DNA of 41,612 nt from Thermoplasmatota archaeon (GCA_023484805.1 JAMDAM010000010.1:1-41612), one strand, 5' to 3'. Shown: positions 1-7,797, counted from the stretch's first letter. Made by a program: numbers and translations. The notes: generated from the letters alone by a model not told the origin.

Positions 1-371
1 TTCTTCCAGATTGGGCAATCAAGTTTTATCCTGTCGATAATAAATTCGCAACCTCTGAAAGCGTCTTTCCTGTGAATCGAAGCAGCGGCAGTAAAAACCG
101 AGGTCTCTCCGACCTCAACCTCGCCTATCCTGTGAACTGCAATCGCATCGAGCAATCCGAATCTTTTGATTGCGTCCTCAAGGGTCTCCGTAATTTTTTT
201 TAGTGCCATCGATTCATGAGCTTCATAAAACAGTGACTTCAGTTCCCTGCCATCCTCTGTCTCGCGAACTATACCGGAAAATGTGACAAGACCGCCAGTT
301 TCGGGAACTGATATCTTTTTGATGTAATCATCAGGACGGATGACAGATCGAACGATTCTGGCTAGCGGCAT
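1..371 (-). CDS. moaE: Molybdopterin synthase catalytic subunit MoaE (partial, runs off left edge)
   Basis: MoaE carries the active site of molybdopterin synthase, which, with MoaD thiocarboxylate, inserts two sulfurs into cyclic pyranopterin monophosphate to make molybdopterin. About 123 N-terminal codons are present; the reading frame is open to the window edge. The translation begins MPLARIVRSVIRPDDYI and contains the family landmarks in order: GGLVTFSGIVRE, the YEAHESMA strand, HRIGEVEVGE, the SIHRKDAF stretch, and DRIKLDCPIWKK, which holds the catalytic lysine region. A TATA-like box at 399-407 (minus strand) is centred about 30 nt before the ATG, so the mRNA is nearly leaderless. Its product feeds the Mo cofactor needed by the two formate dehydrogenases of this window. 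Identification is firm; only the C-terminus is missing. Confidence 0.93.
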   Translation of the reverse strand, partial: MPLARIVRSVIRPDDYIKKISVPETGGLVTFSGIVRETEDGRELKSLFYEAHESMALKKITETLEDAIKRFGLLDAIAVHRIGEVEVGETSVFTAAASIHRKDAFRGCEFIIDRIKLDCPIWK

Positions 372-398
372 ATACGACAGGTGTGTAGAATATACGCG

Positions 399-407
399 TA
401 TTTATCC
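399..407 (-). promoter_or_regulatory. TATA box of moaE
   Basis: On the minus strand the sequence reads GGATAAATA, centred about 26 nt upstream of position 376, five bases before the moaE ATG. This matches the archaeal TATA/BRE spacing seen for many genes here. Confidence 0.5.
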
Positions 408-430
408 TTTGCATTCTTGTTCGCGAAAAG

Positions 431-440
431 AAATATATAA
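431..440 (+). promoter_or_regulatory. TATA box of the tRNA-Val gene
   Basis: AAATATATAA is centred about 26 nt before position 462, two bases upstream of the mature tRNA 5' end. Confidence 0.6.
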
Positions 441-463
441 GAGCCAAAAATACAGAGCATAGA

Positions 464-535
<72 letters not shown>

Positions 536-735
536 TTTACAGCTATAAAAGAGTCTTACTTTATAATGGACAAATACAGGATTTTGTGATTTAGTTAGAA
601 TACTCACAGTCAGCATCCTGTTAATTATTAGTTTCACCCATGCAAAACTAAATCTCGGCGCCACCATAAATTCATTCAAACTCCTTGTAGAATGAGGATA
701 AATTGAACCGGAGGTATTTCCCTTGTGATATAATT

Positions 736-1035
736 TTATTTCTCGTTCTGGGCTTTAATAATCCTGTTAGCAAATGACATCAATTCTGACAAATTGGCCT
801 TAATCCTGTATTTGACTGACAATTGACCCTTTTTATTCAGAGAAGGCTCCTTTTCTATTATTCCTGCAACAACCAGGATGTGCAAATGTTTTTCGATTGA
901 AGAACGATGCAGGTTGAGTTTTTCTGCAATCTCTCCAGGGTTGGCAAATCCACTGGAAATTGTGTCCAGAATTTGAAGCCTTTTAGAAGATGCAAGAGCT
1001 GAAAATAATCTCTCTTCACTGATGTAATCTCTCAT
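736..1035 (-). CDS. ArsR-like winged-helix transcriptional regulator
   Basis: A small DNA-binding protein of about 99 residues. From the chosen start MRDYISEERLFSALASSKRL the sequence has a winged-helix pattern: SSKRLQILDTI (helix 1), NPGEIAEKLNLHRSSIEKHLHIL (helix-turn-helix) and AGIIEKEPS followed by a wing. The frame is open a further 38 codons upstream, but that stretch is AT-rich, overlaps the region holding promoter-like sequence, and lacks the regulator's usual sequence; the ATG at 1035 fits the family N-terminus better. It is divergent from the GyrI-like gene at 1161 and may control it. The sensed signal is unknown: there are no cysteine metal sites. Confidence 0.7.
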   Translation of the reverse strand: MRDYISEERLFSALASSKRLQILDTISSGFANPGEIAEKLNLHRSSIEKHLHILVVAGIIEKEPSLNKKGQLSVKYRIKANLSELMSFANRIIKAQNEK

Positions 1036-1129
1036 GTAATTCCACTTTTCTTTTTCATTTCTTATGGCGATGCGGTTATAATTATTACCAAAAGGTGAAA
1101 AATTTTTACAAAATAGCTGGAAAATGTGA

Positions 1130-1138
1130 TATATAAAA
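1130..1138 (+). promoter_or_regulatory. TATA box for the GyrI-like gene
   Basis: TATATAAAA is centred near 1134, which puts transcription start near 1160 and favours a leaderless ATG at 1161 over the ATG at 1152. Confidence 0.5.
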
Positions 1139-1160
1139 ATCAAATCCAAACATGATCCTC

Positions 1161-1562
1161 ATGAAGTACGAACTTGGTTCTGAATTAAATCTAATGTGCC
1201 TCAAATCACTCAAAGGCCCTCTAACTGCTGAACAGACGTTTGATCTGCTGGAGAATAATCTCTCCACACTAAAGAAGAAAAAATTCTATGGGTTATCGAG
1301 ATTGGAAAATAACGAACTAACGTATTTAGCGTGCGTTAAAATTGAAGATGGCGATAATATACACGCACCCGGACTCTTCGAATTAAATGTGCCAAGAGGA
1401 AATTATATCAGAGAAAGAATTGCAGAATGGATGGAAAATCTGGGGCAGATACCCTTTATCATCGATAAAGTTTCTGCTGACAATTTAGTCGATCCTGAGA
1501 AGTATATTATCGAATTCTACAGGAGTGAGAAGGAACTTGTTCTGTTGATACCGATCAAATGA
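1161..1562 (+). CDS. GyrI-like / effector-binding-domain protein
   Basis: A protein of 133 residues from the chosen ATG (136 from the ATG at 1152). The pattern resembles the GyrI-like small-molecule-binding fold: a FYGLSRLENNELTYLACVKI strand pair near the N-terminal third, a central PRGNYIRERIAEWMENLG helix, and a C-terminal IIEFYRSEKELVLLIPIK strand, close to the usual 'iEfY...lyiPi' ending. Such domains bind hydrophobic ligands or act as stand-alone enzymes of xenobiotic handling. It has no DNA-binding domain of its own; the divergent HTH gene just upstream could supply one. The family call rests on pattern only and could be wrong. Confidence 0.5.
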   Translation: MKYELGSELNLMCLKSLKGPLTAEQTFDLLENNLSTLKKKKFYGLSRLENNELTYLACVKIEDGDNIHAPGLFELNVPRGNYIRERIAEWMENLGQIPFIIDKVSADNLVDPEKYIIEFYRSEKELVLLIPIK

Positions 1563-1635
1563 CTTCCTTTTACCTTGTTTAATAAATATTCAGCAGGTTC
1601 TTGTTACATCTCTGAAGTTATAGAGTTACCTCGGT

Positions 1636-1857
1636 CTACAGTAACTTTATGAATTCTTCAACAGTGAGGTCGCATTCCCTGATTATAGCTCTGAGTGTAC
1701 CCTTCGGCAATTCATCATGGTTAGGTATTGTCACTTTTTTCCCATCTTTTTCCCTTTTTAACACCATATGACTGCCTACCTGCCGCCTGAATTCAGATCC
1801 AAATTTAGAAAGAACTTTTACTGCATCCTTACCTGAGACGGAGGGGAGTTTAGGCAT
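1636..1857 (-). CDS. hicA: HicA-family mRNA interferase-like toxin
   Basis: A 73-residue protein of the HicA (YcfA) double-stranded-RNA-binding-like fold. The typical order is present: MPKLPSVSGKDAVKVLSKFG, the catalytic-histidine segment RRQVGSHMVLKRE (the GSH motif), the KKVTIPNHDELPKGTLRAIIRE block, and a short C-terminal helix. HicA toxins cleave mRNA and are held in check by a HicB antitoxin. No recognisable HicB is adjacent. Instead a 38-codon frame ends inside the first codons of this gene (overlap of eight bases). The gene may therefore be an orphan toxin or have an atypical partner. Confidence 0.85.
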   Translation of the reverse strand: MPKLPSVSGKDAVKVLSKFGSEFRRQVGSHMVLKREKDGKKVTIPNHDELPKGTLRAIIRECDLTVEEFIKLL

Positions 1858-1966
1858 TCAGTTCAACATTTCCGATTATGTCTATAAGTTTTGCACAGTA
1901 TCCAGTAACTGGTATATGGCGACATGCCCAATGAAATGGCATAGAAAGGTAATGTATGTGGGTCAT
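1850..1966 (-). CDS. Small ORF overlapping hicA (38 codons, unknown)
   Basis: The frame starts ATG at 1966 and encodes MTHIHYLSMPFHWACRHIPV and then TGYCAKLIDIIGNVELNA before a TAA at 1850-1852. It overlaps the hicA start by eight bases, an arrangement that allows translational coupling. A TATA-like TTTATACAAA (1991-2000, minus strand) lies about 26 nt before the ATG, which fits a leaderless transcript starting here rather than at hicA. It does not resemble HicB. It may be a very short antitoxin, a truncated one, or a chance frame. Confidence 0.35.
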   Translation of the reverse strand: MTHIHYLSMPFHWACRHIPVTGYCAKLIDIIGNVELNA

Positions 1967-1990
1967 TGAATCATAGAAAAAAATAATGTA

Positions 1991-2000
1991 TTTGTATAAA
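1991..2000 (-). promoter_or_regulatory. TATA-like box upstream of the 38-codon ORF and hicA
   Basis: Minus-strand TTTATACAAA, about 26-30 nt before the ATG at 1966. Confidence 0.4.
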
Positions 2001-2033
2001 AATATGTTAATTGGTAAATTTAATTTTCAGTTT

Positions 2034-3377
2034 TCATCTTGCAGTTATCACGTCGGAAGAGATACTCTCAAGAGACCTGTTTTTTGTCTCCTCCCCCAGG
2101 AACATTGTTACAAGAAAACCAGCCAGACCTACGGCAAAGAGAAGCATTTCCATTGGCACAATTCCATAAAGAGTTAATGTAATTGGAAATACTACCGCAG
2201 ATATTATCGCCCCAACTCTACTTATGGCAGTTCCTGCTCCAAGTGCAGTAGTTCTGTGTCTCGTTGGGAACAGTTCACTAACAAATATACCTGTGGTTTC
2301 ACCTGTGCCACCCGCGTTGGCAAAGTAAAATACTGCAAACATAGGGAATAACAACAATATTGGAGGCGAACTCTTAACTATTATAGCATACATACCGAGA
2401 ACAAAGAGTGCTAAACCCTGCAGAAGAAAGGTATAGGCCTGCCATTTTTTTCTTCCAAAGATATCGGCTGTAAAAACAAACGCCAGAGTTCCGACTACGC
2501 CTATTATGTAAAGCATAAGGGTAAGGGTTAATGATCCGGCGTGAGTAGAATACCCCAACTCGAGAAGCAGTACTGCTGTATATATCCCAATTCCGTAAAA
2601 TATCAGGTCGTTTAAGAACCAGGATACGAATGCAAAAACGCCTCTCTTCTCATAGTTCGGGACAAGAGTGTCTCCACCTGCATCTGAACCGACTTTCGCA
2701 TCATCTTTAGTTATCCCAAACCTTCTTTTAATTTCCGATATTTCCTTTGTATCATTCTTTTCAGCGGCAAATCTGGGGGTTTCTTCAACGTTTCTTCTCA
2801 TAATAAGTACTATGATTGCAGGAATTGCCCCGGCGGCAAGCAGATACCTCCATGCTACATCCCCGTATGGAAGAAACAATAAGCCCAGTGCAACAGCCAC
2901 AGTACCGCCAATCCACCATGACATTAAACCTGTTCCGAGGAGTTTTCCCCTGCCTTTTACAGGGGAATATTCTCCTATTATGGAAAGCGTCAGAGCATAG
3001 TCTGCCCCTATTGCTAGTCCCAAGAGTGTTCTAAAAATTATCAGTTCAGTGGCATTAGTGGATAAACCGCTTAGTATTGCGAATACTGCAAATATAAGCA
3101 TATCCCACTGGAATATTACCTTTCTACCCTTTAGATCCGCCACAAATCCGAAAATAGCCCCGCCAAATAATTGGCCTACTATTGTGGCAACCCCCACAAG
3201 GGCTGAAACTGACGCCGTAAGCCCAAACAGCGGGCCAATGAATATCAGTGCCGGACCGATTACAAGTAGATCGTAACCGTCCAGAAAATATCCAGCATCT
3301 GCGAGAGCCGTTATAAAATAATGGTACCGTCTAGGTTTAAGGACGTCCATTTCTTTTAGAAACTGATCCTCAGCCAT
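2034..3377 (-). CDS. MFS transporter (metabolite/sugar:H+ symporter type)
   Basis: A 447-residue, twelve-helix carrier of the major facilitator superfamily. Visible marks are the DGYD tetrad at residues 33-36 in helix 1 (seen in phosphate and metabolite:H+ symporters), motif A GFVADLKGRK at 77-86 with a second copy ADIFGRKK after helix 8, and RTLLGLAIGADYALT in helix 4. A soluble loop after helix 6 (residues about 195-245) is charged. The substrate is not evident; sugar, phosphate or carboxylate porters of Thermoplasmatales and Sulfolobales share this layout. An AT-rich TATATATA lies 14-23 nt upstream. The gene stands alone between the hicA locus and a scar region. Confidence 0.85.
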   Translation of the reverse strand: MAEDQFLKEMDVLKPRRYHYFITALADAGYFLDGYDLLVIGPALIFIGPLFGLTASVSALVGVATIVGQLFGGAIFGFVADLKGRKVIFQWDMLIFAVFAILSGLSTNATELIIFRTLLGLAIGADYALTLSIIGEYSPVKGRGKLLGTGLMSWWIGGTVAVALGLLFLPYGDVAWRYLLAAGAIPAIIVLIMRRNVEETPRFAAEKNDTKEISEIKRRFGITKDDAKVGSDAGGDTLVPNYEKRGVFAFVSWFLNDLIFYGIGIYTAVLLLELGYSTHAGSLTLTLMLYIIGVVGTLAFVFTADIFGRKKWQAYTFLLQGLALFVLGMYAIIVKSSPPILLLFPMFAVFYFANAGGTGETTGIFVSELFPTRHRTTALGAGTAISRVGAIISAVVFPITLTLYGIVPMEMLLFAVGLAGFLVTMFLGEETKNRSLESISSDVITAR

Positions 3378-3430
3378 AAAACTTAGACGCTATATATACA
3401 TTTAAACTTTTTCTATATATGTTATATACA

Positions 3431-3672
3431 CTACTTAACTTCAATAACTGTTGCAGGGCGGCCATTACTCTTCCTGACGACAATGTTAAACCTGTTGTTT
3501 GAGTAAAACCATGATGACCTTCCCCTTTTGGATTCTCATGGGACTCTTTCATTTTCTTCTCGAGCACTATTCTTGCTGAACCGGTTTTTTCAGTTCTCTG
3601 GCGATACTTGCAGTTATGAAATACTCCGATCCGCGGGTCATTTCTAGCTCCCCTGTAAGTTCTGATTGTTCC
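3431..3672 (-). pseudogene. Decayed minus-strand gene, reading frame broken twice
   Basis: Three minus-strand frames each carry protein-like sequence and can be joined in order: GELEMTRGSEYFITASIARE then, in a second frame, GSARIVLEKKMKESHENPK, then in a third SSWFYSNNRFNIVVRKSNGR ending PATVIEVK and TAG at 3431-3433. The breaks fall at an A6 run (about 3581-3586) and at an A4G4 run (about 3521-3528); one added A at each would restore one frame. No family is recognised and the start is not visible, because tnpB remnant sequence lies upstream. It could be a real pseudogene or a gene with homopolymer sequence errors. Confidence 0.35.
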
Positions 3673-3917
3673 TTGACAGTTTGTGCTTCACCCTTTCGGA
3701 GAGCAGGTTTGCCAGGAACGCCAACCATATAATATCGAAGGAGATCGTTCAGACAGCAAAATGCACCTCTTCCGCAATTGCCATACAGTGGATAAGAGGA
3801 ACAGCCCTGAACGATCCATTTTCGGATGCATTTCCTGTGGTATTGTGGCGGGTGCTATTGTTGGTCTTTTGACCCTCCCAGCTGCAAGCCCCGATGCTTT
3901 AGCTCGGAGTAGTTGAC
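3666..3917 (+). pseudogene. Internally deleted tnpB (IS200/IS605 OrfB) remnant
   Basis: Two TnpB fragments lie in different frames. From about 3700 the frame reads SESRFARNANHIISKEIVQT followed by AKCTSSAIAI, the conserved central TnpB block. From about 3775 another frame reads CHTVDKRNSPERSIFGCISC, the C-terminal zinc-ribbon block (only the second CxxC pair plus one Cys of the first). The segment between them, normally carrying the EDLKGIR block and first Cys of the ribbon, is missing, so this looks like an internal deletion with frame change at about 3775. The right-end hairpin follows directly. No tnpA is present. Confidence 0.75.
3886..3917 (+). mobile_element. Right-end hairpin of the IS200/IS605 remnant
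   Basis: CCGA (3891-3894) pairs with TCGG (3904-3907), and GC with GC around a TTTA loop, with one bulged T. The stretch ends AGTAGTTGAC, typical of archaeal IS605-group right ends. In intact elements this region makes the 3' part of the TnpB guide RNA, so the next bases would be guide sequence; here tnpB is dead. Confidence 0.65.
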
Positions 3918-3935
3918 TAAAATAACAAATATTAA

Positions 3936-3953
3936 GATATCGTTTTCGATATC
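3936..3953. promoter_or_regulatory. Palindromic operator candidate before the ABC exporter genes
   Basis: GATATCG-TTTT-CGATATC is a perfect 7+7 inverted repeat. It lies between a TATA-like AAATATTAAG (3926-3935) and the probable GTG start at 3976, the usual place for a repressor site. Confidence 0.45.
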
Positions 3954-3975
3954 GCAATCTCAGGATGAATTAGCA

Positions 3976-4893
3976 GTGATTAACATAGAGTCGGTAAGCA
4001 AATCATATTCTGCAAAAGCCAGTCCGGCCGTTGATGGTCTCGAACTGGACCTGATGGACGGTGAAATTCTAGGCCTCGTGGGGCTGAATGGAGCCGGGAA
4101 AACCACTACGATACGCATGTCTTCAGGAATTATACTGCCAACAAGAGGAAGAATAATCGTTGACGGCTATGATAATGTAAAAGAAAAGGTAAAGGCTGCG
4201 GCAGGTGTCGGGTGGATTCCGGAATTGCCTAACTTTGAGCCCAATGCGAAACCCGTCCAGTTGATGAAATACTACGCCGGATTCTACCGGCTTAATGGCA
4301 TGGATATTGACAAGCGGATCAATAGTCTGTTAGAAAATGTAGGGTTATCGGATCATCTTAACAAGAAGTTGAGAGACTATTCGCAGGGGATGAAGAAAAG
4401 GTTTGCAATAGCCGAATCAATCATTGGCGATCCGCAAAATGTTCTTTTTGACGAGACCCTGAACGGACTTGATCCCGAAGGCGTCCTTTTCGTGAGAAAC
4501 CTTATACTTGAAATGAAGAAACAGGGAAAGGCAATCCTCCTTTCATCTCATATACTGAGCGAGATAGAGGGTCTTGCCGATAGGGTTGCAATAATAGATC
4601 ACGGGAAGCTTATAAAGATGCTTAGCAGGAATGAAATGAAGTCGCTGGGTAATGTTGTATTACACATTACGGTGGACAACTACAATGACGATTGCAAAAA
4701 ATTACTTGAACAATACGGGAACGTCGAAATTTCCGGCGATGAAATAATGATTAGAAACCTGACAGTAGAAGGTAACCAAATCGCAAATATATCGGAAGGT
4801 CTCATAAAATCAGGTTTTAGACTGCGAAAATTCGATCCAGTAGGGGAAAGTCTTGAAGAATTCTTCTTCAAACTGATCGGTGATAAACAGTGA
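3976..4893 (+). CDS. ABC transporter ATP-binding protein (ABC-2 type exporter)
   Basis: The nucleotide-binding subunit of an ABC-2 exporter, about 305 residues from the GTG at 3976. Walker A GLNGAGKTT, the signature YSQGMKKRFAIAES, Walker B VLFDETLNGLDPEG and the switch histidine in LLSSHILSE are all visible. The usual DEP of Walker B is DET here. A C-terminal extension of about 90 residues is typical of the CcmA/NatA-like branch. The frame is open to a TTG at 3913, but that lies in the IS605 right end; GTG 3976 has an SD-like AGGATG about 9 nt upstream. The stop overlaps the permease start (GTGA), so the two genes are translationally coupled. Confidence 0.9.
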   Translation: MINIESVSKSYSAKASPAVDGLELDLMDGEILGLVGLNGAGKTTTIRMSSGIILPTRGRIIVDGYDNVKEKVKAAAGVGWIPELPNFEPNAKPVQLMKYYAGFYRLNGMDIDKRINSLLENVGLSDHLNKKLRDYSQGMKKRFAIAESIIGDPQNVLFDETLNGLDPEGVLFVRNLILEMKKQGKAILLSSHILSEIEGLADRVAIIDHGKLIKMLSRNEMKSLGNVVLHITVDNYNDDCKKLLEQYGNVEISGDEIMIRNLTVEGNQIANISEGLIKSGFRLRKFDPVGESLEEFFFKLIGDKQ

Positions 4894-6362
4894 AGCCAAT
4901 AATTTATGAAATAAAGAGGACACTGACCAGCAAATTCGTCATAATCCTGATTATAGCCATAGTTGGGCTTTCGTCGCTCCTGTCCTACGAATCTGCTGCA
5001 ACCTTCAATTCACCATCTTCAGCATTTGCAAAACCCAACCTGAACTATGGGTACTACATTGAAGGCTCAAATATCACCATGGTAGGCTTTGCCCACAATG
5101 CTTATGGTGAGCCGACCAGCGGAGTAATTGCGCATTTTGAATACAATGGTTCGTTTTACTCAGTACGCAGCAATTCAATGGGATTCGCCAATGAAACGTT
5201 CCATATAAACGCCAGCAAACAGTTCAATGTCGGGATCAATTACACGTATTCAACGTTCAGGAGCCAAAAAACGACTGGTCAAGTAGAATACCCAATCAAT
5301 TTGTCCCAGAAATTTTCTGGCATTGACCTCATACCGGGAACCGTTAACCCAGCAAACTCAAGCAGCTTTGGGTTCCAGATGCTGTATGTGGGTGACAATG
5401 GGTCTCCGGCGCCACATCTGGAAGTCTATGTTTCAAACTATTCGCTCGGGGAATCATCGCAATTACTTGCGGCAAACCACTCGTTTGAGTTCAATTCATC
5501 AGGTTTCATAGTAAAAACATTCTTTCCGGCTGTGACCTATGCAGATCGAAATAACACGTATGCGGTGGAGGTTAAGAATGCGAGCGGTGTATCCGAGGTG
5601 ATATCAACCAATCCAAAATCTCCGTATATTGGCGTAATAGGGCCATTGACCGATTATACGCCAATGACCCAGATCGCACTGCAGGACCTCGTATTTTCAG
5701 GAACATCGCAAATATTGGGATTCTTGATACCCATACTTGCAATTTTTGCAGGATACCTGACGTATGGCAGGGACAGGACGAGCGGCGTGCTTGAATCCGT
5801 GCTGAAGAGACCTGTAACCAGGGGTGAGCTTATCTCGTCAAGATTCGCATCCAACGCGATCGCCATAATAATTGCCGTCGGGCTGTCAATGATCTTCTCC
5901 GACCTGATAATACATCATTACTTTGGGATGTACCTTTCCACGTTTTTCAATCTATATTTCATTTGGACATACGTTGTGGAGGGCATTGCATTCCTGGCCA
6001 TAGTATATCTGTTCTCGCATGTCGTGAAATCACAGGGTGCATTGCTTGGAGGATCGATCGGAGTGTTTGTAGTATTTGACCTGTTCTGGTCAATCATACC
6101 CGTGGCCATACTCTCTGCCCTCAACATCTCATCAACCACATCTTCGTATATCATTGCGAACATCGCATTCGACTATTCAAGTCCCGCAGGATACTCCAGC
6201 CTGGTTCAGGCCATGTTTACGGACAAATTTGGTCTTTTTGGCGCCGAGACAATAAATCCAACCGCATATGGAATCATAAGCCCCATACTGATAGTTGCCG
6301 GTTTGTTATGGATGATTGTCCCGTTCAGCCTTGCATACGTGCTTGCAAAATACAGGGACTAA
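4890..6362 (+). CDS. ABC-2 type permease with large extracellular domain
   Basis: The membrane partner of the preceding ATPase, 490 residues, starting with the GTG of a GTGA overlap. One helix (residues about 14-32) is followed by a roughly 240-residue extracytoplasmic region rich in Asn, Ser, Thr and Tyr with many N-glycosylation sequons. After that come about six helices in the C-terminal half, beginning near ILGFLIPILAIFAGYL. The YGRDRTSGVLESVLKRPVTR segment is the cytoplasmic coupling helix typical of ABC-2 permeases. The large external domain resembles archaeal exporters with carboxypeptidase-regulatory-like folds. The exported substrate is unknown. Confidence 0.85.
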   Translation: MKPIIYEIKRTLTSKFVIILIIAIVGLSSLLSYESAATFNSPSSAFAKPNLNYGYYIEGSNITMVGFAHNAYGEPTSGVIAHFEYNGSFYSVRSNSMGFANETFHINASKQFNVGINYTYSTFRSQKTTGQVEYPINLSQKFSGIDLIPGTVNPANSSSFGFQMLYVGDNGSPAPHLEVYVSNYSLGESSQLLAANHSFEFNSSGFIVKTFFPAVTYADRNNTYAVEVKNASGVSEVISTNPKSPYIGVIGPLTDYTPMTQIALQDLVFSGTSQILGFLIPILAIFAGYLTYGRDRTSGVLESVLKRPVTRGELISSRFASNAIAIIIAVGLSMIFSDLIIHHYFGMYLSTFFNLYFIWTYVVEGIAFLAIVYLFSHVVKSQGALLGGSIGVFVVFDLFWSIIPVAILSALNISSTTSSYIIANIAFDYSSPAGYSSLVQAMFTDKFGLFGAETINPTAYGIISPILIVAGLLWMIVPFSLAYVLAKYRD

Positions 6363-6386
6363 TATTGTGTATGTTTGAAAGAGGTT

Positions 6387-6414
6387 CACGGGGGCGTAGT
6401 CATTCTCCCCAGTG
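6387..6414. terminator. GC-rich hairpin between convergent genes
   Basis: CACGGGG pairs with CCCC-A-GTG around a 12-13 base loop. It lies between the convergent ends of the ABC permease and the DsrE-like gene and could stop or stabilise either transcript; no clear T-tract follows. Confidence 0.3.
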
Positions 6415-6444
6415 GCTGTTGTTAAGTTATGCGGTATGATGCTT

Positions 6445-6786
6445 TCAGAACGAAAGCACCACGTACCCATTATTAACATAATGTGAAATCTGTTCTCCAG
6501 CAGGAAGCAAAACTACGCCGAGTTTCTTCAGCTGTTCTTCCACATTATACATTTTAGCGATCCCTATGCAGGCGGAATCCACGGCATTTGCCTTGATCAA
6601 TTTATCAAAATGATCCTTGATCTGGCCCTCGAGTTTGGTTATGTACCCTTCGCTTGCACCGTAGAACAACACCTTAACGTCATCATACCTGCTTTTCTCA
6701 ACGGCCCTGGAAGCCGTGGCGATTCCAAGATCAGCTTTATCCTTGTCCTTCTCTCCGCTTATTATGAGAAACAATACTTTTGCCAT
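6445..6786 (-). CDS. DsrE-like small soluble protein
   Basis: A 113-residue protein with the alternating strand/helix pattern of the DsrE/DsrF fold: MAKVLFLIISGEKDKDKADL, then a helix, KVLFYGASEGYI, a helix, SACIGIAKMYNV, then LLPAGEQISHYVNNGYVVL. Family members handle persulfide or act as small-molecule-binding oligomers. The sulfur-relay cysteine is not clearly conserved; the only Cys is in SACIGI. It stands alone, convergent with the ABC genes. A role in sulfur transfer should not be assumed. Confidence 0.6.
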   Translation of the reverse strand: MAKVLFLIISGEKDKDKADLGIATASRAVEKSRYDDVKVLFYGASEGYITKLEGQIKDHFDKLIKANAVDSACIGIAKMYNVEEQLKKLGVVLLPAGEQISHYVNNGYVVLSF

Positions 6787-6799
6787 CAGGACAACATTG

Positions 6800-7071
6800 T
6801 AAGACTTGTATTAACGATTACGGCATGGATTCGGCGATCTGAGATCATAAGGCAGCTGTGAATGGACAGAAAGACGGTGCGGAAGTACGCAAGGAGCGAC
6901 GGCATACTGGTCGCAAAGAAGCGTACAGGAAAGGTATTGAAGCTCGATCCATATAAGGACAAGCTCATGGAGCTGGTGGACAGGTATGACCTGTTCACAG
7001 TCAGGATACTGGAGGAGATCCGCAAACTGGGATACGACGGAGGAAGGACAGCACTGGCTCCATTCAAGTAG
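6800..7071 (+). pseudogene. IS21-family istA transposase N-terminal fragment
   Basis: From the ATG at 6862 the frame reads MDRKTVRKYARSDG and later KLDPYKDKLMELVDRYDLFT and LGYDGGRTALAPFK, the N-terminal helix-turn-helix and following region of IstA. The same frame upstream reads RRSEIIRQL, then a TGA directly before the ATG, where intact IstA has a glycine (GGA to TGA would explain it). The protein stops after about 69 residues instead of the usual 400 or more, and no istB or terminal repeats are visible. It is a dead fragment. Confidence 0.75.
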
Positions 7072-7105
7072 CATATGAATCCTGCTCTGATGAATTTTAT
7101 ATGAA

Positions 7106-7588
7106 CTATTCGTATTTCTTTATCATTAAAAAATCGCTTCCATCGATACCCTTAACCGTGAACCCGTTTTTGTAGTAAAACGAAATACCCACGTGATTTT
7201 GACTGTGCACATATAAGGTGCATTCTGAAACAACTTTTTCTTTCATAATTTTTTCGGCCTCTGACAGAAGATCTCTTCCTATTTTCCTGTGCGTATATTC
7301 CGGTTTAAGATATAGGCGAAGCAGTTCAGCGTTGTCTTCCTTTATCTTTACCTCAATAAATCCAGCCAGCTTCAAATCGACAAATGCTCCAAGAAACAGT
7401 AAATCTGGTTCAGACCACGATCTTGTAATTTCGTTCAGTAGTTTTTCCTTGGAATATTTCTCCCTTATCCAGTTCTCGATATACTCGTCGCTGTATATGC
7501 CTTCGTATGTCCACTTCCATGATTCCCTAGCTACTTCAATAAGTGCTTCCACGTTTTCAACAGACAGTTTCCTGATTTCCACGGACAC
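7106..7588 (-). CDS. GNAT-family N-acetyltransferase
   Basis: A 160-residue acetyltransferase of the Gcn5-related fold, using acetyl-CoA to acetylate an amine. The order is MSVEIRKLSVENVEALIEVA, a WTYEGIYSDEYIENWI helix region, LLFLGAFVDLKLAGFIEVK (strand 4 region), AELLRLYLKPEYTHRKIGRD (motif A with the acetyl-CoA pyrophosphate loop), and NHVGISFYYKNGFTVKG (motif B). The overall pattern resembles PaiA-like polyamine or peptide acetyltransferases. Start is GTG at 7588; another GTG two codons on is possible. The substrate is not evident. Confidence 0.88.
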   Translation of the reverse strand: MSVEIRKLSVENVEALIEVARESWKWTYEGIYSDEYIENWIREKYSKEKLLNEITRSWSEPDLLFLGAFVDLKLAGFIEVKIKEDNAELLRLYLKPEYTHRKIGRDLLSEAEKIMKEKVVSECTLYVHSQNHVGISFYYKNGFTVKGIDGSDFLMIKKYE

Positions 7589-7797
7589 CGGTAATTGATT
7601 CGCTCCGAATATTTATGAATTTTTTATGCACTCTTTGAATGTAGGAGTTTTTGGTATTGAAAAGCTACTTACGGCACTCTCTTTACAGATCCAAGCTGAA
7701 TATACACGGGTTCGAGTACATAGAAGCACGTGATTAGTAAGTCAATTATGGAAAAACTGTAAAATATGGCATCTTGATGACCTAACTTCGCCCTGTT

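Noticed and set aside
3688-3957. Minus-strand open frame of 89 codons across the tnpB remnant
   Set aside because: It is antisense to clear TnpB protein blocks and has no family pattern or promoter.
3913-3975. TTG at 3913 as start of the ABC ATPase
   Set aside because: The TTG belongs to the IS605 right-end AGTTGAC; residues before the GTG at 3976 do not fit ABC ATPases, and an SD-like AGGATG precedes the GTG.
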